This document shows positions 15,271 to 24,103 of a stretch of 38,263 bases of DNA, piece after piece. The notes below the pieces were generated by a model. That model ran no database searches. It saw only the letters and a list, made by a program, of their open reading frames with translations, and was not told the DNA's origin. Made by a program: the position numbers and the translations under genes. The stretch comes from Acidobacteriota bacterium (lineage in GTDB: Bacteria; Acidobacteriota; Terriglobia; UBA7540), in assembly GCA_021787735.1 (NCBI GenBank), contig JAJYLL010000043.1, positions 1 to 38,263 on the forward strand, written 5' to 3'. Numbering within the stretch: position 1 is the first letter of the stretch; every line of letters starts with the position of its first letter.

Positions 15271-15648
15271 ATGAATGAGCGCGATCACAAGGCCGGGGAT
15301 CATCTTGCGAACGAGCGGACGTTTCTCGCCTGGATTCGTACCAGCATCAGCATTATTGTTTTCGGATTTGTGGTCGCAAAGTTCGGTATTACGTTGCGCG
15401 AGTTTCTGCGGTTTTCGGGGTCCGCGAAGCAGGAAAGTGGGCTTTCGCTCGGCATGGGGATTGCCTTCATGGCCATGGGTGTTTTCATGGCCGTAGTAGC
15501 GCTCTTCCGGTACCGCACCACGCAGCAGCGGCTCGACGCCGGTGATTTCAAGCCCGCCAAGACCGTCATCGTTTTCCTGGGGATCATCACTGCGCTGTTC
15601 GGCCTGATTCTCGCCGTGTATCTGGCGCTTACCGCCGGCAGCATTTAG
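15271..15648 (+). CDS. DUF202 (YidH-family) small membrane protein
   Basis: A protein of 125 residues with the DUF202 hallmark L-A-N-E-R-T-F-L-A-W-I-R-T-S near the N-terminus, and three membrane helices at about residues 27-48, 63-84 and 99-121 separated by short loops with R-Y-R-T-T-Q-Q-R-L. Family members (YidH-like) are of unknown function; related domains occur in VTC polyphosphate complexes of eukaryotes. The ATG at 15271 fits the family N-terminus (M-N-E-R-D-H) and has only a weak AGGA upstream; an ATG at 15193 would add an unrelated 26 residues and lies upstream of the predicted promoter. The nearest divergent gene encodes the DUF438/hemerythrin/PAS protein. Confidence 0.87.
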   Translation: MNERDHKAGDHLANERTFLAWIRTSISIIVFGFVVAKFGITLREFLRFSGSAKQESGLSLGMGIAFMAMGVFMAVVALFRYRTTQQRLDAGDFKPAKTVIVFLGIITALFGLILAVYLALTAGSI

Positions 15649-15664
15649 GAACGCTAACCTGCCA

Positions 15665-15680
15665 TCCTCCATCCGGAGGA
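15665..15680 (+). terminator. Short hairpin after the DUF202 gene
   Basis: TCCTCC and GGAGGA form a 6-bp stem with a 4-base loop, 17 bases after the stop codon. Only a poor T-rich stretch follows (AGTTATT), so termination is uncertain. Confidence 0.3.
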
Positions 15681-15923
15681 AGTTATTCGAGGCATGGCCT
15701 GCAACGAACGGGGAAGGCGTTGGCCCGTAAGGACAGCCGACTGCGCGGTGGGTTTCGGGACCGAGAAGGGAAGACACGCCTGAAGGCCGTCGTCGCGGGG
15801 ACGTCTGCGCGACCCGGCGCATCGGAACCGCACGCACTATAACGGTTATGTTTCGGCCTCGGCTTGGGTTGAGACCCGCCGGGAGTTCGAACGAAGCCGG
15901 TTGTCAGTGTTCGGGAAGAGCTT

Positions 15924-16541
15924 ATGGGCTTCTATTCAAAGCATGTTTGGCCTCACCTCCTGGACCTTGCGATGAGGAACAGGGAGGTGGCGCGCCTGCG
16001 CGCTGTCCTTGTCCCCCAAGCCCGCGGCGACGTCCTTGAGGTCGGCATCGGATCAGGTCTGAACCTGCCTTTTTATTCTTCCGAGGTCCGGCGCGTTTAC
16101 GGCGTGGATCCCTCGGTCGAGCTCCAGCAGATGGCGCGCAGGAGGGCCGGAGGCGTGCCCATGGAGGTTAGATTCCTGACGCAGTCCGCCGAAGAGCCGC
16201 TGCCGCTTCCTTCCGCTGGCATCGACACGGTTGTGCTGGCTTGGACGCTCTGTTCCATCACGAACCCCGCCAAGGCGCTCGGGCAGATGAGGCGGGTGCT
16301 GAAGCCGAGCGGCCGCCTCGTGTTTGCCGAGCACGGACGCGCGCCCGATCCTGGCGTTGCGGCGTGGCAGGACCGGCTGACGCCAGTCTGGAAGCGCGTC
16401 GCCGGGGGCTGCCACCTGAACCGGAACGTTGACAACCTCCTCATGGATGCGGGATTCCGGATAGCCAGCCTGACAACGTTTTATATCGCCGGGCCCCGCC
16501 CGGTGACTTACACCTACCAGGGAATTGCGCTGCCTGCATGA
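15924..16541 (+). CDS. Class I SAM-dependent methyltransferase (UbiE/type 11-like)
   Basis: A protein of 205 residues with a single Rossmann methyltransferase fold. Motif I for S-adenosylmethionine is V-L-E-V-G-I-G-S-G-L-N-L at about residues 38-49; the acidic end of strand 2 is Y-G-V-D-P-S; motif post-II is I-D-T-V-V-L-A-W-T-L; and motif III is L-K-P-S-G-R-L-V-F-A-E-H-G. The overall pattern, with an H-L-N-R-N region and a final Y-T-Y-Q-G-I, resembles the METTL7/phospholipid-type methyltransferase group. The substrate is not evident: quinone precursors, lipids and thiols are all possible. It stands alone, with about 275 bases of non-coding DNA upstream and no clear promoter. Confidence 0.88.
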   Translation: MGFYSKHVWPHLLDLAMRNREVARLRAVLVPQARGDVLEVGIGSGLNLPFYSSEVRRVYGVDPSVELQQMARRRAGGVPMEVRFLTQSAEEPLPLPSAGIDTVVLAWTLCSITNPAKALGQMRRVLKPSGRLVFAEHGRAPDPGVAAWQDRLTPVWKRVAGGCHLNRNVDNLLMDAGFRIASLTTFYIAGPRPVTYTYQGIALPA

Positions 16542-16834
16542 CTCGCGATCGACTGGCCCGCCGCACTCAATGTCCTTGCTGAGCACATTTCGGCGAATTC
16601 CAACATCCCTGGAGCCTTCCGCAGCCTCCACACAGATTCTGAAATGCGCTCTGGCCCTCTCTTGCCAACGTCGCAGTTCTCCTGATAGATCAAGGGCATG
16701 TCGGCGATGCTCCAGCACATATCTGCACTGTTGGCCAGGCAGGTGAGAATCCTGTCGCCACGATGGAGATGGCGTTTCTTGGCGAGGCCACAATCAATGC
16801 CGTCAGAAGAACTCTCGATTCTGGGATTGCCGCG

Positions 16835-17710
16835 CTAGGGGCGCGATTGGGCCGGGGGCGCAACCATCGAGCGCACGTTGACATGGAACTTCTGGTAGGC
16901 GCTATAGCTGTCGGTCTGATCCAAGTTGAGTCCGAACAAGAGCAGGGCGCGAGCGCTGATCCGGACGGAAACATAGGTGGGCAGCCAAACCTGCCAGTCC
17001 ACGAGCGTCTGCACGAACGAAATCGCCGAGCCTCTGTGCAGAGAGGCGACCAGACCGCCGCGGACCTGGACGTTGTCCTCAAGATGCGCGTCAAGCTGCA
17101 CGACCTCGTGCGCCTTCTCGTCGATCCAGATCGTGCCGGCGAGCGCCTGTGCTACCTTCTCCATCAGGTTTCTGGGCTTGTAGTTGGGGTTGCGCGCAAA
17201 ATCAAAGACGATGAGTTCCTCTCCCGCGCGGCTTTCCCGGCGAGGATGGGTGAACAGGTCGGCGCGGAGGAAGTCCTGAATGGTGAGGGCCGCCCGCTGC
17301 CTTTCCTTCGCGACCGCCCCGGCATCGGCGCCGTGTTTCTTTTCGTACTTCTTCATTTCCTTGGCGACGCGCTCGTCCTCCTTTTTCTGGGCGTTGGGGC
17401 TGAGCGCTCGTCCGTTTTTCTCGGTCAGCCGATCCACCTCCAGCGGGCCGAAGAATGATACCTGGTAGACGTACGTCTCCGTTTTCTTCACACGGCCATG
17501 CTTGCCGAGCTTCCGCACGGTGCGCGCGTCCATGCAGGAGTAATTCTCTCGCAGGCGGTCAACCCGGTCCTGATTGCCCAGCACTTCCTTCATCAGCGAA
17601 GCAATGGAAGGGATTGGCCGCGACGCTTGCGTAGACGATTGCGCCTGCGCCCCACAGGAAACGGCGAGAATGATGCCAATACCAGCGAAAAGAGCCTTCG
17701 TTCTTCCCAT
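16835..17710 (-). CDS. Secreted protein of unknown function
   Basis: A protein of about 291 residues starting at the ATG at 17710 (M-G-R-T-K-A-L-F), followed by a clear signal peptide (G-I-G-I-I-L-A-V-S-C-G-A-Q-A) with likely cleavage after A-Q-A. The mature part is charged and Lys-rich in its first half (K-K-E-D-E-R-V-A-K-E-M-K-K-Y) and beta-rich in the second, with V-F-D-F-A-R-N-P-N-Y, G-T-I-W-I-D-E and W-L-P-T-Y-V-S-V. The pattern of strands and the G-x-I-W-I-D motif recall outer-membrane lipoprotein carrier (LolA)-like folds, but I cannot prove that. An in-frame ATG at 17752 would put 14 hydrophilic residues before the signal peptide and is less likely. It has no operon partner. Confidence 0.7.
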   Translation of the reverse strand: MGRTKALFAGIGIILAVSCGAQAQSSTQASRPIPSIASLMKEVLGNQDRVDRLRENYSCMDARTVRKLGKHGRVKKTETYVYQVSFFGPLEVDRLTEKNGRALSPNAQKKEDERVAKEMKKYEKKHGADAGAVAKERQRAALTIQDFLRADLFTHPRRESRAGEELIVFDFARNPNYKPRNLMEKVAQALAGTIWIDEKAHEVVQLDAHLEDNVQVRGGLVASLHRGSAISFVQTLVDWQVWLPTYVSVRISARALLLFGLNLDQTDSYSAYQKFHVNVRSMVAPPAQSRP

Positions 17711-17960
17711 GACGCGATTATAGGCTGGATTCCTGATGTTTCCCTCTGGCATGTGGAAGGTTTGTAGATGCTTGAAGGGGTGGCGAAGTGTGCAGACGCG
17801 CCACTAGCCGATTCACGAGGCGGTCCTTAGCTCCCGTTCTTACCCCAGGCGCGATGGGGCCGATGGTCACAAAACAGCCATACAGAAGAACTGCGACCCT
17901 CAAAAGCGAAGGCCCGCGCCCCGTCCTTGACAGCTCAGAATGGCAAAACGGAAATCCCGG

Positions 17961-17989
17961 TTGGAATGTCTTGCCATCGGGGGTACTAT
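17961..17989 (+). promoter_or_regulatory. Possible promoter for the FecR/DUF6600 gene
   Basis: TTGGAA at 17961-17966 and TACTAT at 17984-17989 are 17 bases apart, about 65 bases upstream of the start codon. Both boxes match the sigma-70 consensus at 4 of 6 positions. A TTGACA at 17927-17932 has no partner at a suitable distance. Confidence 0.35.
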
Positions 17990-18056
17990 AAGAACCAGGC
18001 AACGCCGGTCCTTCATACTCTCCTAGCGCCGGTCACCGCCGAGGGAGGTCCTTTCC

Positions 18057-19997
18057 ATGACAGGCAAATTTTGCAAGTTTGCTTTGATACTTGCCACGTG
18101 TTTGTTCCTCGCAACGGTCGCGCTGGCTGGCCAGCCAAAAGGTGTCGAATCAAACAACGGCTACTCGCACGTGCGCATTGTGCGCCTCAGCTTTGTGGAG
18201 GGCACCGTGCTCGTCAAGCGCCCGGGCTCGGCCGAGTGGGCCAAGGCCTCGGTGAATACTCCGATCGAGCAAGGCTTCACGGTTTCGACGGCGGGCGGCA
18301 GCTTCGCCGAAGTCCAGTTCGAGAATGGCTCGACGGCGCGCCTCGGCCAGCTCTCGAAGCTCCGTTTTGACGAACTGGCCATGGCTGCGAGCGGGGCAAA
18401 GATCAACCGTTTCAGCTTTATCCAGGGCTATGGAACCTTCCATCTCGTCCCACAGCACGGCGACGAGTACGCGATCGCCGCTGGAAACACGCAGATCACG
18501 CCACGCGGCAAGGCCGAATTCCGCACCGACGTGAGGCCGGACGGACGCCTGCGAGTGGAAGTGTTCGACGGGTCTGTGGATGTGAAGGACCCAAATCAGC
18601 TTGCCAAGTTAACCAAGGGCAAGACGCTGGAGTTTAACCGGCAAGCGCTCACCGCTTTTGACATCAGCCGTGGAATCCGGGGGGATTCCTGGGACAATTG
18701 GGTCCAGAAGCGCGACCAGCAGGCTGAGCTTGCCTACAACGACAGCCCGGTGGGCATTGACAGCCAGCTTTACGGCTGGAACGACCTTGATGCATATGGC
18801 GAATGGGCCTTCTTTCCGGGCTTCGGTTACGGCTGGGCCCCCTTTGAGCCAGCAGGCTGGACTCCGTACGCTCTGGGGCAGTGGAGCTGGTATCCGGGGT
18901 TTGGCTACACCTGGATTTCCGGCGAGCCTTGGGGCTGGCTGCCGTTCCATGACGGGTTTTGGAACTACGATCCGGGATTCGGCTACTTCTGGATACCGGG
19001 AGATCTCTCCATGTGGTATCCGGCCCTGGTTGACTGGTACTCGGGCCCAGGGTACATAGCTTGGGCACCGATGGGTACCGGTGGCGCGCCGGCGTGCCGG
19101 ACCGCCAACTGCATCATTGCGGTCAGGCCAGGAACGCTGCAAAACGGGCTTCAGGTGAATTCGAACACAAGAGTGCATATCGCGGCGGGGCAGCTTGCCC
19201 GCATAAGCGCTCCGGCCATCGCCCCCGGCGCAACCGCCATGCTCTCAGGTACTCCCGTGCAAGAAAATCTCAGAACTGTCGAAATGCGGGGGGGTGCGCA
19301 ACCTTTGGCCGCCTCAAGGACCCGGACTGTTGCCACGGGGGCGCCATCCACTCTCGTTCGTAGCGGCGCCAAGGCGAGTCTCCCGGCGAGGCGAGCCACG
19401 GCGTTCGGCGCCGTCGCGCCCAAGGTCATTCTCATGGGACAAACTCCAACGCAAGCGGCGGCAGAACTCCGCGCCACGCCGCATGCGTCGTTCTTTCATC
19501 GGGTTCTTGGAGGACGCCACCCTACCCCCGCTTTTGCCCGCCTCGGAAACACCTTAGGCGGCCAATTCCGCGTGGAGGCAGCAGGGCGGGACGGATTGGG
19601 CTTCCGGCCCGCCGGTTCCCGCGCCATCGTCAACCGCTCGATTGCCTCCAGCCCGGTGCTTCGGGGCGGAGTGATGCGCGCGAATCCCGTCTTCTTGCCG
19701 CACGGCAGCGCCCCCGGCTTCGTCGGGCGGCAGCCTGGCCTTAGCGCGCTCCCTGGTGGAAATGCCATGGGGATTCAGGCAATTGGCAATCGGGGTGCGG
19801 TGCGGGGCGCACCGATGGGCGGCTTCCAAGGCGCCGGGCCTTCCATCCGTGGTTTGCACGCCGCGGAACCTTCGATGGGCAGGTTTGGGGGGGCCGCGCC
19901 GGCAATGCGCGGCACCGTGTCGGCTCCAGCAACGGGTGGGGTGCATGCTGGCGCGCCCGCAGCTCCGGCCGCGGCCGCTTCGGGCGGCCATCACTGA
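18057..19997 (+). CDS. Secreted FecR-domain / DUF6600 protein with low-complexity tail
   Basis: A 646-residue exported protein. Residues 1-25 are a signal peptide ending L-A-T-V-A-L-A-G. A FecR-like domain covers about 40-180 (L-S-F-V-E-G-T-V-L-V-K, G-G-S-F-A-E-V-Q-F-E-N-G-S-T-A-R-L-G). Next come three tandem units of about 26 residues starting P-G-F-G-Y-x-W (about 255-335), rich in Trp, Tyr, Gly and Pro, matching DUF6600-type proteins. The last 280 residues are Ala/Gly/Pro/Arg-rich and probably unstructured. GGGAGG lies 8 bases before the ATG at 18057. Classical FecR works with an ECF sigma factor, but this one is soluble and exported, so a structural or surface role is more likely. No partner gene is adjacent. 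Confidence 0.85.
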   Translation: MTGKFCKFALILATCLFLATVALAGQPKGVESNNGYSHVRIVRLSFVEGTVLVKRPGSAEWAKASVNTPIEQGFTVSTAGGSFAEVQFENGSTARLGQLSKLRFDELAMAASGAKINRFSFIQGYGTFHLVPQHGDEYAIAAGNTQITPRGKAEFRTDVRPDGRLRVEVFDGSVDVKDPNQLAKLTKGKTLEFNRQALTAFDISRGIRGDSWDNWVQKRDQQAELAYNDSPVGIDSQLYGWNDLDAYGEWAFFPGFGYGWAPFEPAGWTPYALGQWSWYPGFGYTWISGEPWGWLPFHDGFWNYDPGFGYFWIPGDLSMWYPALVDWYSGPGYIAWAPMGTGGAPACRTANCIIAVRPGTLQNGLQVNSNTRVHIAAGQLARISAPAIAPGATAMLSGTPVQENLRTVEMRGGAQPLAASRTRTVATGAPSTLVRSGAKASLPARRATAFGAVAPKVILMGQTPTQAAAELRATPHASFFHRVLGGRHPTPAFARLGNTLGGQFRVEAAGRDGLGFRPAGSRAIVNRSIASSPVLRGGVMRANPVFLPHGSAPGFVGRQPGLSALPGGNAMGIQAIGNRGAVRGAPMGGFQGAGPSIRGLHAAEPSMGRFGGAAPAMRGTVSAPATGGVHAGAPAAPAAAASGGHH

Positions 19998-20219
19998 TGC
20001 TGGCACACGGCCGCGCCTCAACTATGCTCAGCGAGTACATTTCAGAACCCTGAGAAGGCCGTAGCCCGGTGCAGTCCGTGAACACAATATCGATCCTGAA
20101 ATGAGCCCTGCCATCCCTGCCGCCACGACCTTCCTGGGTCACGCTTCCTTCAGGAGGTAGGTTGTTAACGATGCGCATCTCTGCATGCAGCGCATTCGAA
20201 TCCATTCCAGAGGCCCGTG

Positions 20220-20984
20220 ATGGCATCGACCACCCAACAGTTCACGCTTCCTGCTGAGAAGTTCCGCCTTGAGGAAATCAACATGCCCGAAGAACTGGTG
20301 GCGGCCCTTGAGGGCCAGTCTGTGGGCGTCGAGATCCTGCCCGAGGTGCCGCCCAGGACACTGCGCATCGACTTGGACGACCCGCCGGCAGTGGGCGTGT
20401 CGGTATTTGTGGACGATGACGGCACCGCATGGAACGGCCATTGGCCCGTCCGTGTCGTCTACACCGGTCCGGACGGGCGGGAGTGGAGGCTGCCCCGGCA
20501 TTGGCTTTCCGATGGCGTCTCGCCCGTGATCGAAGCCAGCCGCTACGAGGTCACGCACGCGTCGGGGTGGACGGAAAGCTGGGTTCCGCCGACTCTTTGG
20601 GACTTGGGGGACATCAACATCAATGACGTGCCGGGCCCCGGCGGCGCACCGGGAGCGCCCGAGATCGAGGTGAGGGTAGCTCCTGGCGAAGTCCCGAAGG
20701 TGTTCTGGCGGGGGCCGTCAGGGGCCTTGTGGAGGATTCCGCACGACTGGCGGAGGCGACGGATCAAGCTTCCGGACCGGGACGGGTTGTTGCGGAACGG
20801 CCTTCCGCCAGACAAGGCGGAGGAGTTTGCCAACCGAATCGTCGCAGTGAACTACCATCCGGGATCGCTCTGCTGCCTGCCCGACGGCTACCGGGTCCGG
20901 GACGGGGATGGCGGAAAGTGGCCCGTCAAAGCGGTCGACTGCGTGGTCGTCGGGTATGGCGACGAGACGGAAAAGTATGCCTAG
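20220..20984 (+). CDS. Unrecognised protein with a duplicated W-R-[L/I]-P-x-x-W motif
   Basis: A 254-residue, soluble-looking protein with no signal peptide or membrane segment. I do not recognise the family. Its N-terminal 45 residues look like a short acidic helix-strand unit (L-P-A-E-K-F-R-L-E-E-I). Two related segments follow: G-P-D-G-R-E-W-R-L-P-R-H-W near residue 90 and G-P-S-G-A-L-W-R-I-P-H-D-W near residue 170. A third, weaker one near 230 reads L-P-D-G-Y-R-V-R-D. This suggests repeated small beta domains. The ATG at 20220 has AGAGG 7 bases upstream; the GTG just before it is less likely. It lies 220 bases after the FecR/DUF6600 gene on the same strand. Codon pattern looks like its neighbours, and the reverse frames are shadows. 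Confidence 0.72.
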   Translation: MASTTQQFTLPAEKFRLEEINMPEELVAALEGQSVGVEILPEVPPRTLRIDLDDPPAVGVSVFVDDDGTAWNGHWPVRVVYTGPDGREWRLPRHWLSDGVSPVIEASRYEVTHASGWTESWVPPTLWDLGDININDVPGPGGAPGAPEIEVRVAPGEVPKVFWRGPSGALWRIPHDWRRRRIKLPDRDGLLRNGLPPDKAEEFANRIVAVNYHPGSLCCLPDGYRVRDGDGGKWPVKAVDCVVVGYGDETEKYA

Positions 20985-21398
20985 ACTCGAACACAATGGC
21001 TGTAGGGACACCGTGTTGCTCCCAAACGCCTGATTTACTCCAGCTTTTCCGGTTGCGATATCTATCGAAGCGAAATGCCGCTGCCTGTGCTGATCAAGCC
21101 TCGACACATGGAAGACATGTGTCAAACGCTTGTGCTGATGTATCAGTGAGAGCGTCGGTTCGGTCGCCGGCAGGTCTGGAGTTGGCTGTTGGATGGATGA
21201 AACCGGGAAAACTTGAGAGATGCTACCTGCGCAAATACACTGTTGGGGTGCCCGCGTGTGCTTGGGGAGATCTCTTCTCTTGCGGCGGGAGATGATTTTG
21301 AGCGGATCAACGAGCATACATTCAAGATGGTCTGAGTATAGCGGGCAGTCGAAAGTTGGAATTAACGAACGACCAACTTCGGGGGAGGAGTAATATCC
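20985..21398. other. Intergenic region upstream of the glycan locus
   Basis: This 414-base region has no supported gene. It holds a perfect 8-bp palindromic pair (21103-21123) and, close to the GH38 ribosome site, a weaker inverted repeat AAGTTGG/CCAACTT (21353-21379). The promoter of the GH38 gene should lie here but no strong -35/-10 pair was found. Confidence 0.5.
21103..21123. promoter_or_regulatory. Perfect 8-bp palindrome, candidate operator of the glycan locus
   Basis: GACACATG (21103-21110) and CATGTGTC (21116-21123) are exact reverse complements around GAAGA. It lies about 275 bases upstream of the GH38 start codon. A second small palindrome, CTGAT-GT-ATCAG, follows about 14 bases later. 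Either may be a regulator site; no T-run follows, so a terminator is less likely. Confidence 0.4.
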
Positions 21399-23966
21399 AT
21401 GAGCAACGATCTGGATCGAAGAGACTTCATCAAGATGGCTGGGATCGGGATGGCCAGCCTGGCGATTGGCGAATCTGCGAAAAGGATGTTGGGCGCCGGC
21501 AGCGGTGGAGGCTCTCTGGATGCGGCCAGGCAGCCGAGTCAGGAATGGCCGGCTGGGGCGGGACAGTATCGACTTGAAATGATTGCCTACGGACATATCG
21601 ACGCCGTCTGGCTTTGGCCCTGGAATGAGGCCATGTCAGTGGTGCTAAGCACTTTCCGTTCGGCACTTGACCGCATGAAAAGCAACCCGCACTTTACGTT
21701 TACGGAGACCTCCGCTCAGTTCTACAAATGGGTGGCTGAAAGCGATCCGGAAATGCTTGCAGAAATTCGCCAGCGTGTTGCCGAAGGTCGGTGGCAACTG
21801 GCGGGCGGTTGGTGGGTTGAACCGGACGTCAACATCCCTAACGGAGAATCGTTGGCCCGGCAGGGCCTACATGGCCAGCGTCTCTTTTCTCAATTGTTGG
21901 GCCGCCAAGCCGTGGTAGCCGCCAATCCCGATTCTTTCGGCCATACGGGCACGCTGCCTCAAATCCTGAAATTGCAGGAGATGCAAGACTATATCTTCAT
22001 GCGTCCGGATGAGGCCGCCAAGCATCTGCCGGCAGACATCTTCTGGTGGGAAGGGCCCGACGGGACCCGTGCGCTCACGTATCGGATTCCTTTCAGCTAT
22101 GGTGACTCAGGTCCGTTAGCAAGCCGTGTGCGCCAGGTCATGGACTTGCGCGAACCGGTCAAGGACATGATGGTTTTCTATGGGGCCGGCGATCACGGTG
22201 GTGGCGCGACCGATGAAAACATCAGATCGATCCAGCAAATCATGTCGGAGCCTGGAGCTCCGACTCTGGTCTACAGCACGCCGCAGAACTACTTTTCGGA
22301 GATTCGTACCATGAAGGCGCTGAACTTGCCCGTGGTCCAGGGCGATTTGCAGCATCATTCCGTGGGGTGCTACACGGCGGAATCGCGAATAAAGAAAGAC
22401 AACCGGACCACCGAGATGGCGCTGATGACGGCCGAGAAACTCGCAAGCCTTAGCTCTGCCTTGTGGGGTGCTGCCTATCCTCGCGCGGAATTCGGCTCTG
22501 CCTGGGAAAAGGTTTTGTTCCAACAATTCCACGACAGCTTGGCTGGCACTGCGCTGCCGGAGCATTATGTGCAATCGCGCCATGCCTATGGATACGCCCA
22601 GGAGGTGGCCGACCAGGCGATGTATCTCTCACTGGAACGGCTGGCCTGGCAGATTCCGACCGAAGACCCGGAGTCTGACTACCTAGTGGTATTCAACCCG
22701 CATGCCTGGAGTACTCACTTGAATGTTGAGTATGACCTGAATTGGCATCCTGGTGTTCCTTCCGGATTGACCGATGAACAAGGAAAGGCGATTGCGCACC
22801 AGTGGGTGCAGGGATCGACCATTGTAGGCGACCGGCACACACTGGTTTTCCAGGCGCCACTTCCGGCGTTTGGGTACCGGCAGTTTCGCCTGCGAAAGTC
22901 ACCTGCGGCGAGTGCCGATCGTTCGGTCGTGCGAGCCACATCGGCAGCCCTTGAAAACGATCATCTTCGCGTGAGCTTCTCGCCGAACGGCACCGTCGGC
23001 ATCTTTGATAAGGACGCCGGGCAGGAAGTTTTTGAAGGTCCGACTGATGGCGCTCGTGCCGTAGTGCTGAATGATCCCAGTGACACCTGGAGCCATGACG
23101 TCGTGTCGTACAGCGACGAGATCGGGGTTTTTAAGGGCGCTGAATTTCGTGTACTGGAAAACGGCCCTCTTCGCGGCTCGGTGCGGATGCGTACGCATTA
23201 CGGAGCTTCCATTTTCCAGACCGACTGGATTCTCTATGTCGGCAGCCGAACGATCGAGGTTCGCTGCGCCCTCGATTGGCATGAACATCTGAAAATGCTG
23301 AAGCTCTCTTTTCCGGTTCACGTGGGAAATCCCCACTCGACTTATGAAACGGCCTTTGGCTTTATCGAGCGGAAGCCAAATGGGGACGAAAATCCCGGCC
23401 AGCGCTGGATTGATCTGACGGGGCAGCGAGGCGGACAGGACTATGGCTTGGACGTAATTAACGACGCAAAATACGGTTACAGCGTGCTGAACAACGACAT
23501 GCGAGTCTCAATCACGCGCGGCGCCGTGTATGCGCAGCATCAACCGGCCAAGTTGAAACCAAATGGCGAGTACATCTGGCAGGACCAGGGCATTCAGACG
23601 TTCCGGCTTTGGCTGGTGCCCCACGCGGGCGCTTGGCAGTCAGCGGGCATAGTGCGATTGGCGGAGGAGTATACGGCCCCTGTTCCCGTGCTGTATCAGG
23701 GCATCCATGGCGGCTCAAGGATGCAATCCGGCTCGTTCCTCTCTGTGGATGCCGACAATATTGTCGTCACAGCTCTCAAAATGGCCGAAGAGGGCGATGA
23801 CCTGATTCTTCGCTGCTACGAGACTGATGGGCGCCCGGCAACGGTCACCCTGAATCTGGGATTCGCCGGGCTAAAATGGACAGGAAAGTTTCGTCCACTC
23901 GAAATCAAGAGTTTGAGAATCTCAAAGGCGGGAGCCGTCCGCGAAGTCAATCTGCTCGAAAAGTAA
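21399..23966 (+). CDS. Tat-exported GH38-family alpha-mannosidase
   Basis: An 855-residue glycoside hydrolase family 38 protein. The N-terminus has a twin-arginine signal (D-R-R-D-F-I-K at about residues 6-12, then a hydrophobic stretch), so it is exported folded. The GH38 catalytic part follows: G-H-I-D-A-V-W-L-W with metal ligands H66 and D68, G-G-W-W-V-E-P-D, and N-P-D-S-F-G-H-T-G with D178 as the likely nucleophile; H-H-S-V-G-C-Y-T is another family signature. The C-terminal half is the usual beta-sandwich. Such enzymes remove alpha-linked mannose by a retaining mechanism using Zn or Ca. A GGGGGAGGAG ribosome site lies about 9 bases upstream. It starts a five-gene sugar locus. Linkage specificity is not readable. 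Confidence 0.93.
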   Translation: MSNDLDRRDFIKMAGIGMASLAIGESAKRMLGAGSGGGSLDAARQPSQEWPAGAGQYRLEMIAYGHIDAVWLWPWNEAMSVVLSTFRSALDRMKSNPHFTFTETSAQFYKWVAESDPEMLAEIRQRVAEGRWQLAGGWWVEPDVNIPNGESLARQGLHGQRLFSQLLGRQAVVAANPDSFGHTGTLPQILKLQEMQDYIFMRPDEAAKHLPADIFWWEGPDGTRALTYRIPFSYGDSGPLASRVRQVMDLREPVKDMMVFYGAGDHGGGATDENIRSIQQIMSEPGAPTLVYSTPQNYFSEIRTMKALNLPVVQGDLQHHSVGCYTAESRIKKDNRTTEMALMTAEKLASLSSALWGAAYPRAEFGSAWEKVLFQQFHDSLAGTALPEHYVQSRHAYGYAQEVADQAMYLSLERLAWQIPTEDPESDYLVVFNPHAWSTHLNVEYDLNWHPGVPSGLTDEQGKAIAHQWVQGSTIVGDRHTLVFQAPLPAFGYRQFRLRKSPAASADRSVVRATSAALENDHLRVSFSPNGTVGIFDKDAGQEVFEGPTDGARAVVLNDPSDTWSHDVVSYSDEIGVFKGAEFRVLENGPLRGSVRMRTHYGASIFQTDWILYVGSRTIEVRCALDWHEHLKMLKLSFPVHVGNPHSTYETAFGFIERKPNGDENPGQRWIDLTGQRGGQDYGLDVINDAKYGYSVLNNDMRVSITRGAVYAQHQPAKLKPNGEYIWQDQGIQTFRLWLVPHAGAWQSAGIVRLAEEYTAPVPVLYQGIHGGSRMQSGSFLSVDADNIVVTALKMAEEGDDLILRCYETDGRPATVTLNLGFAGLKWTGKFRPLEIKSLRISKAGAVREVNLLEK

Positions 23967-24060
23967 TTATCTTCGGCAAAGGCAGTGGTCCTGGTTGGTA
24001 ATTTGTCCCAGCGATTCTGCACTTACCTCGTCAGCCATCAGGCTGAGCTGACCGTGGTTT

Positions 24061-24073
24061 TTGGTACTACCAA
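24061..24073. promoter_or_regulatory. TTGGTA-C-TACCAA palindrome, candidate operator
   Basis: A perfect 13-base palindrome with the inner TGGT...ACCA arms seen in operators of many GntR-type sugar regulators, though with an odd rather than even spacing. It lies about 310 bases before the GH5-like start codon and just after a possible terminator hairpin. No regulator gene is present in the window. Confidence 0.35.
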
Positions 24074-24103
24074 CAAGAACGAAGGCGATGTCAAGAGCAC
24101 ACC

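Noticed and set aside
20718..21596. 292-codon minus-strand open frame spanning the gap before GH38
   Set aside because: It overlaps two plus-strand genes at its ends, and its middle shows no motif or ribosome site that would support it.
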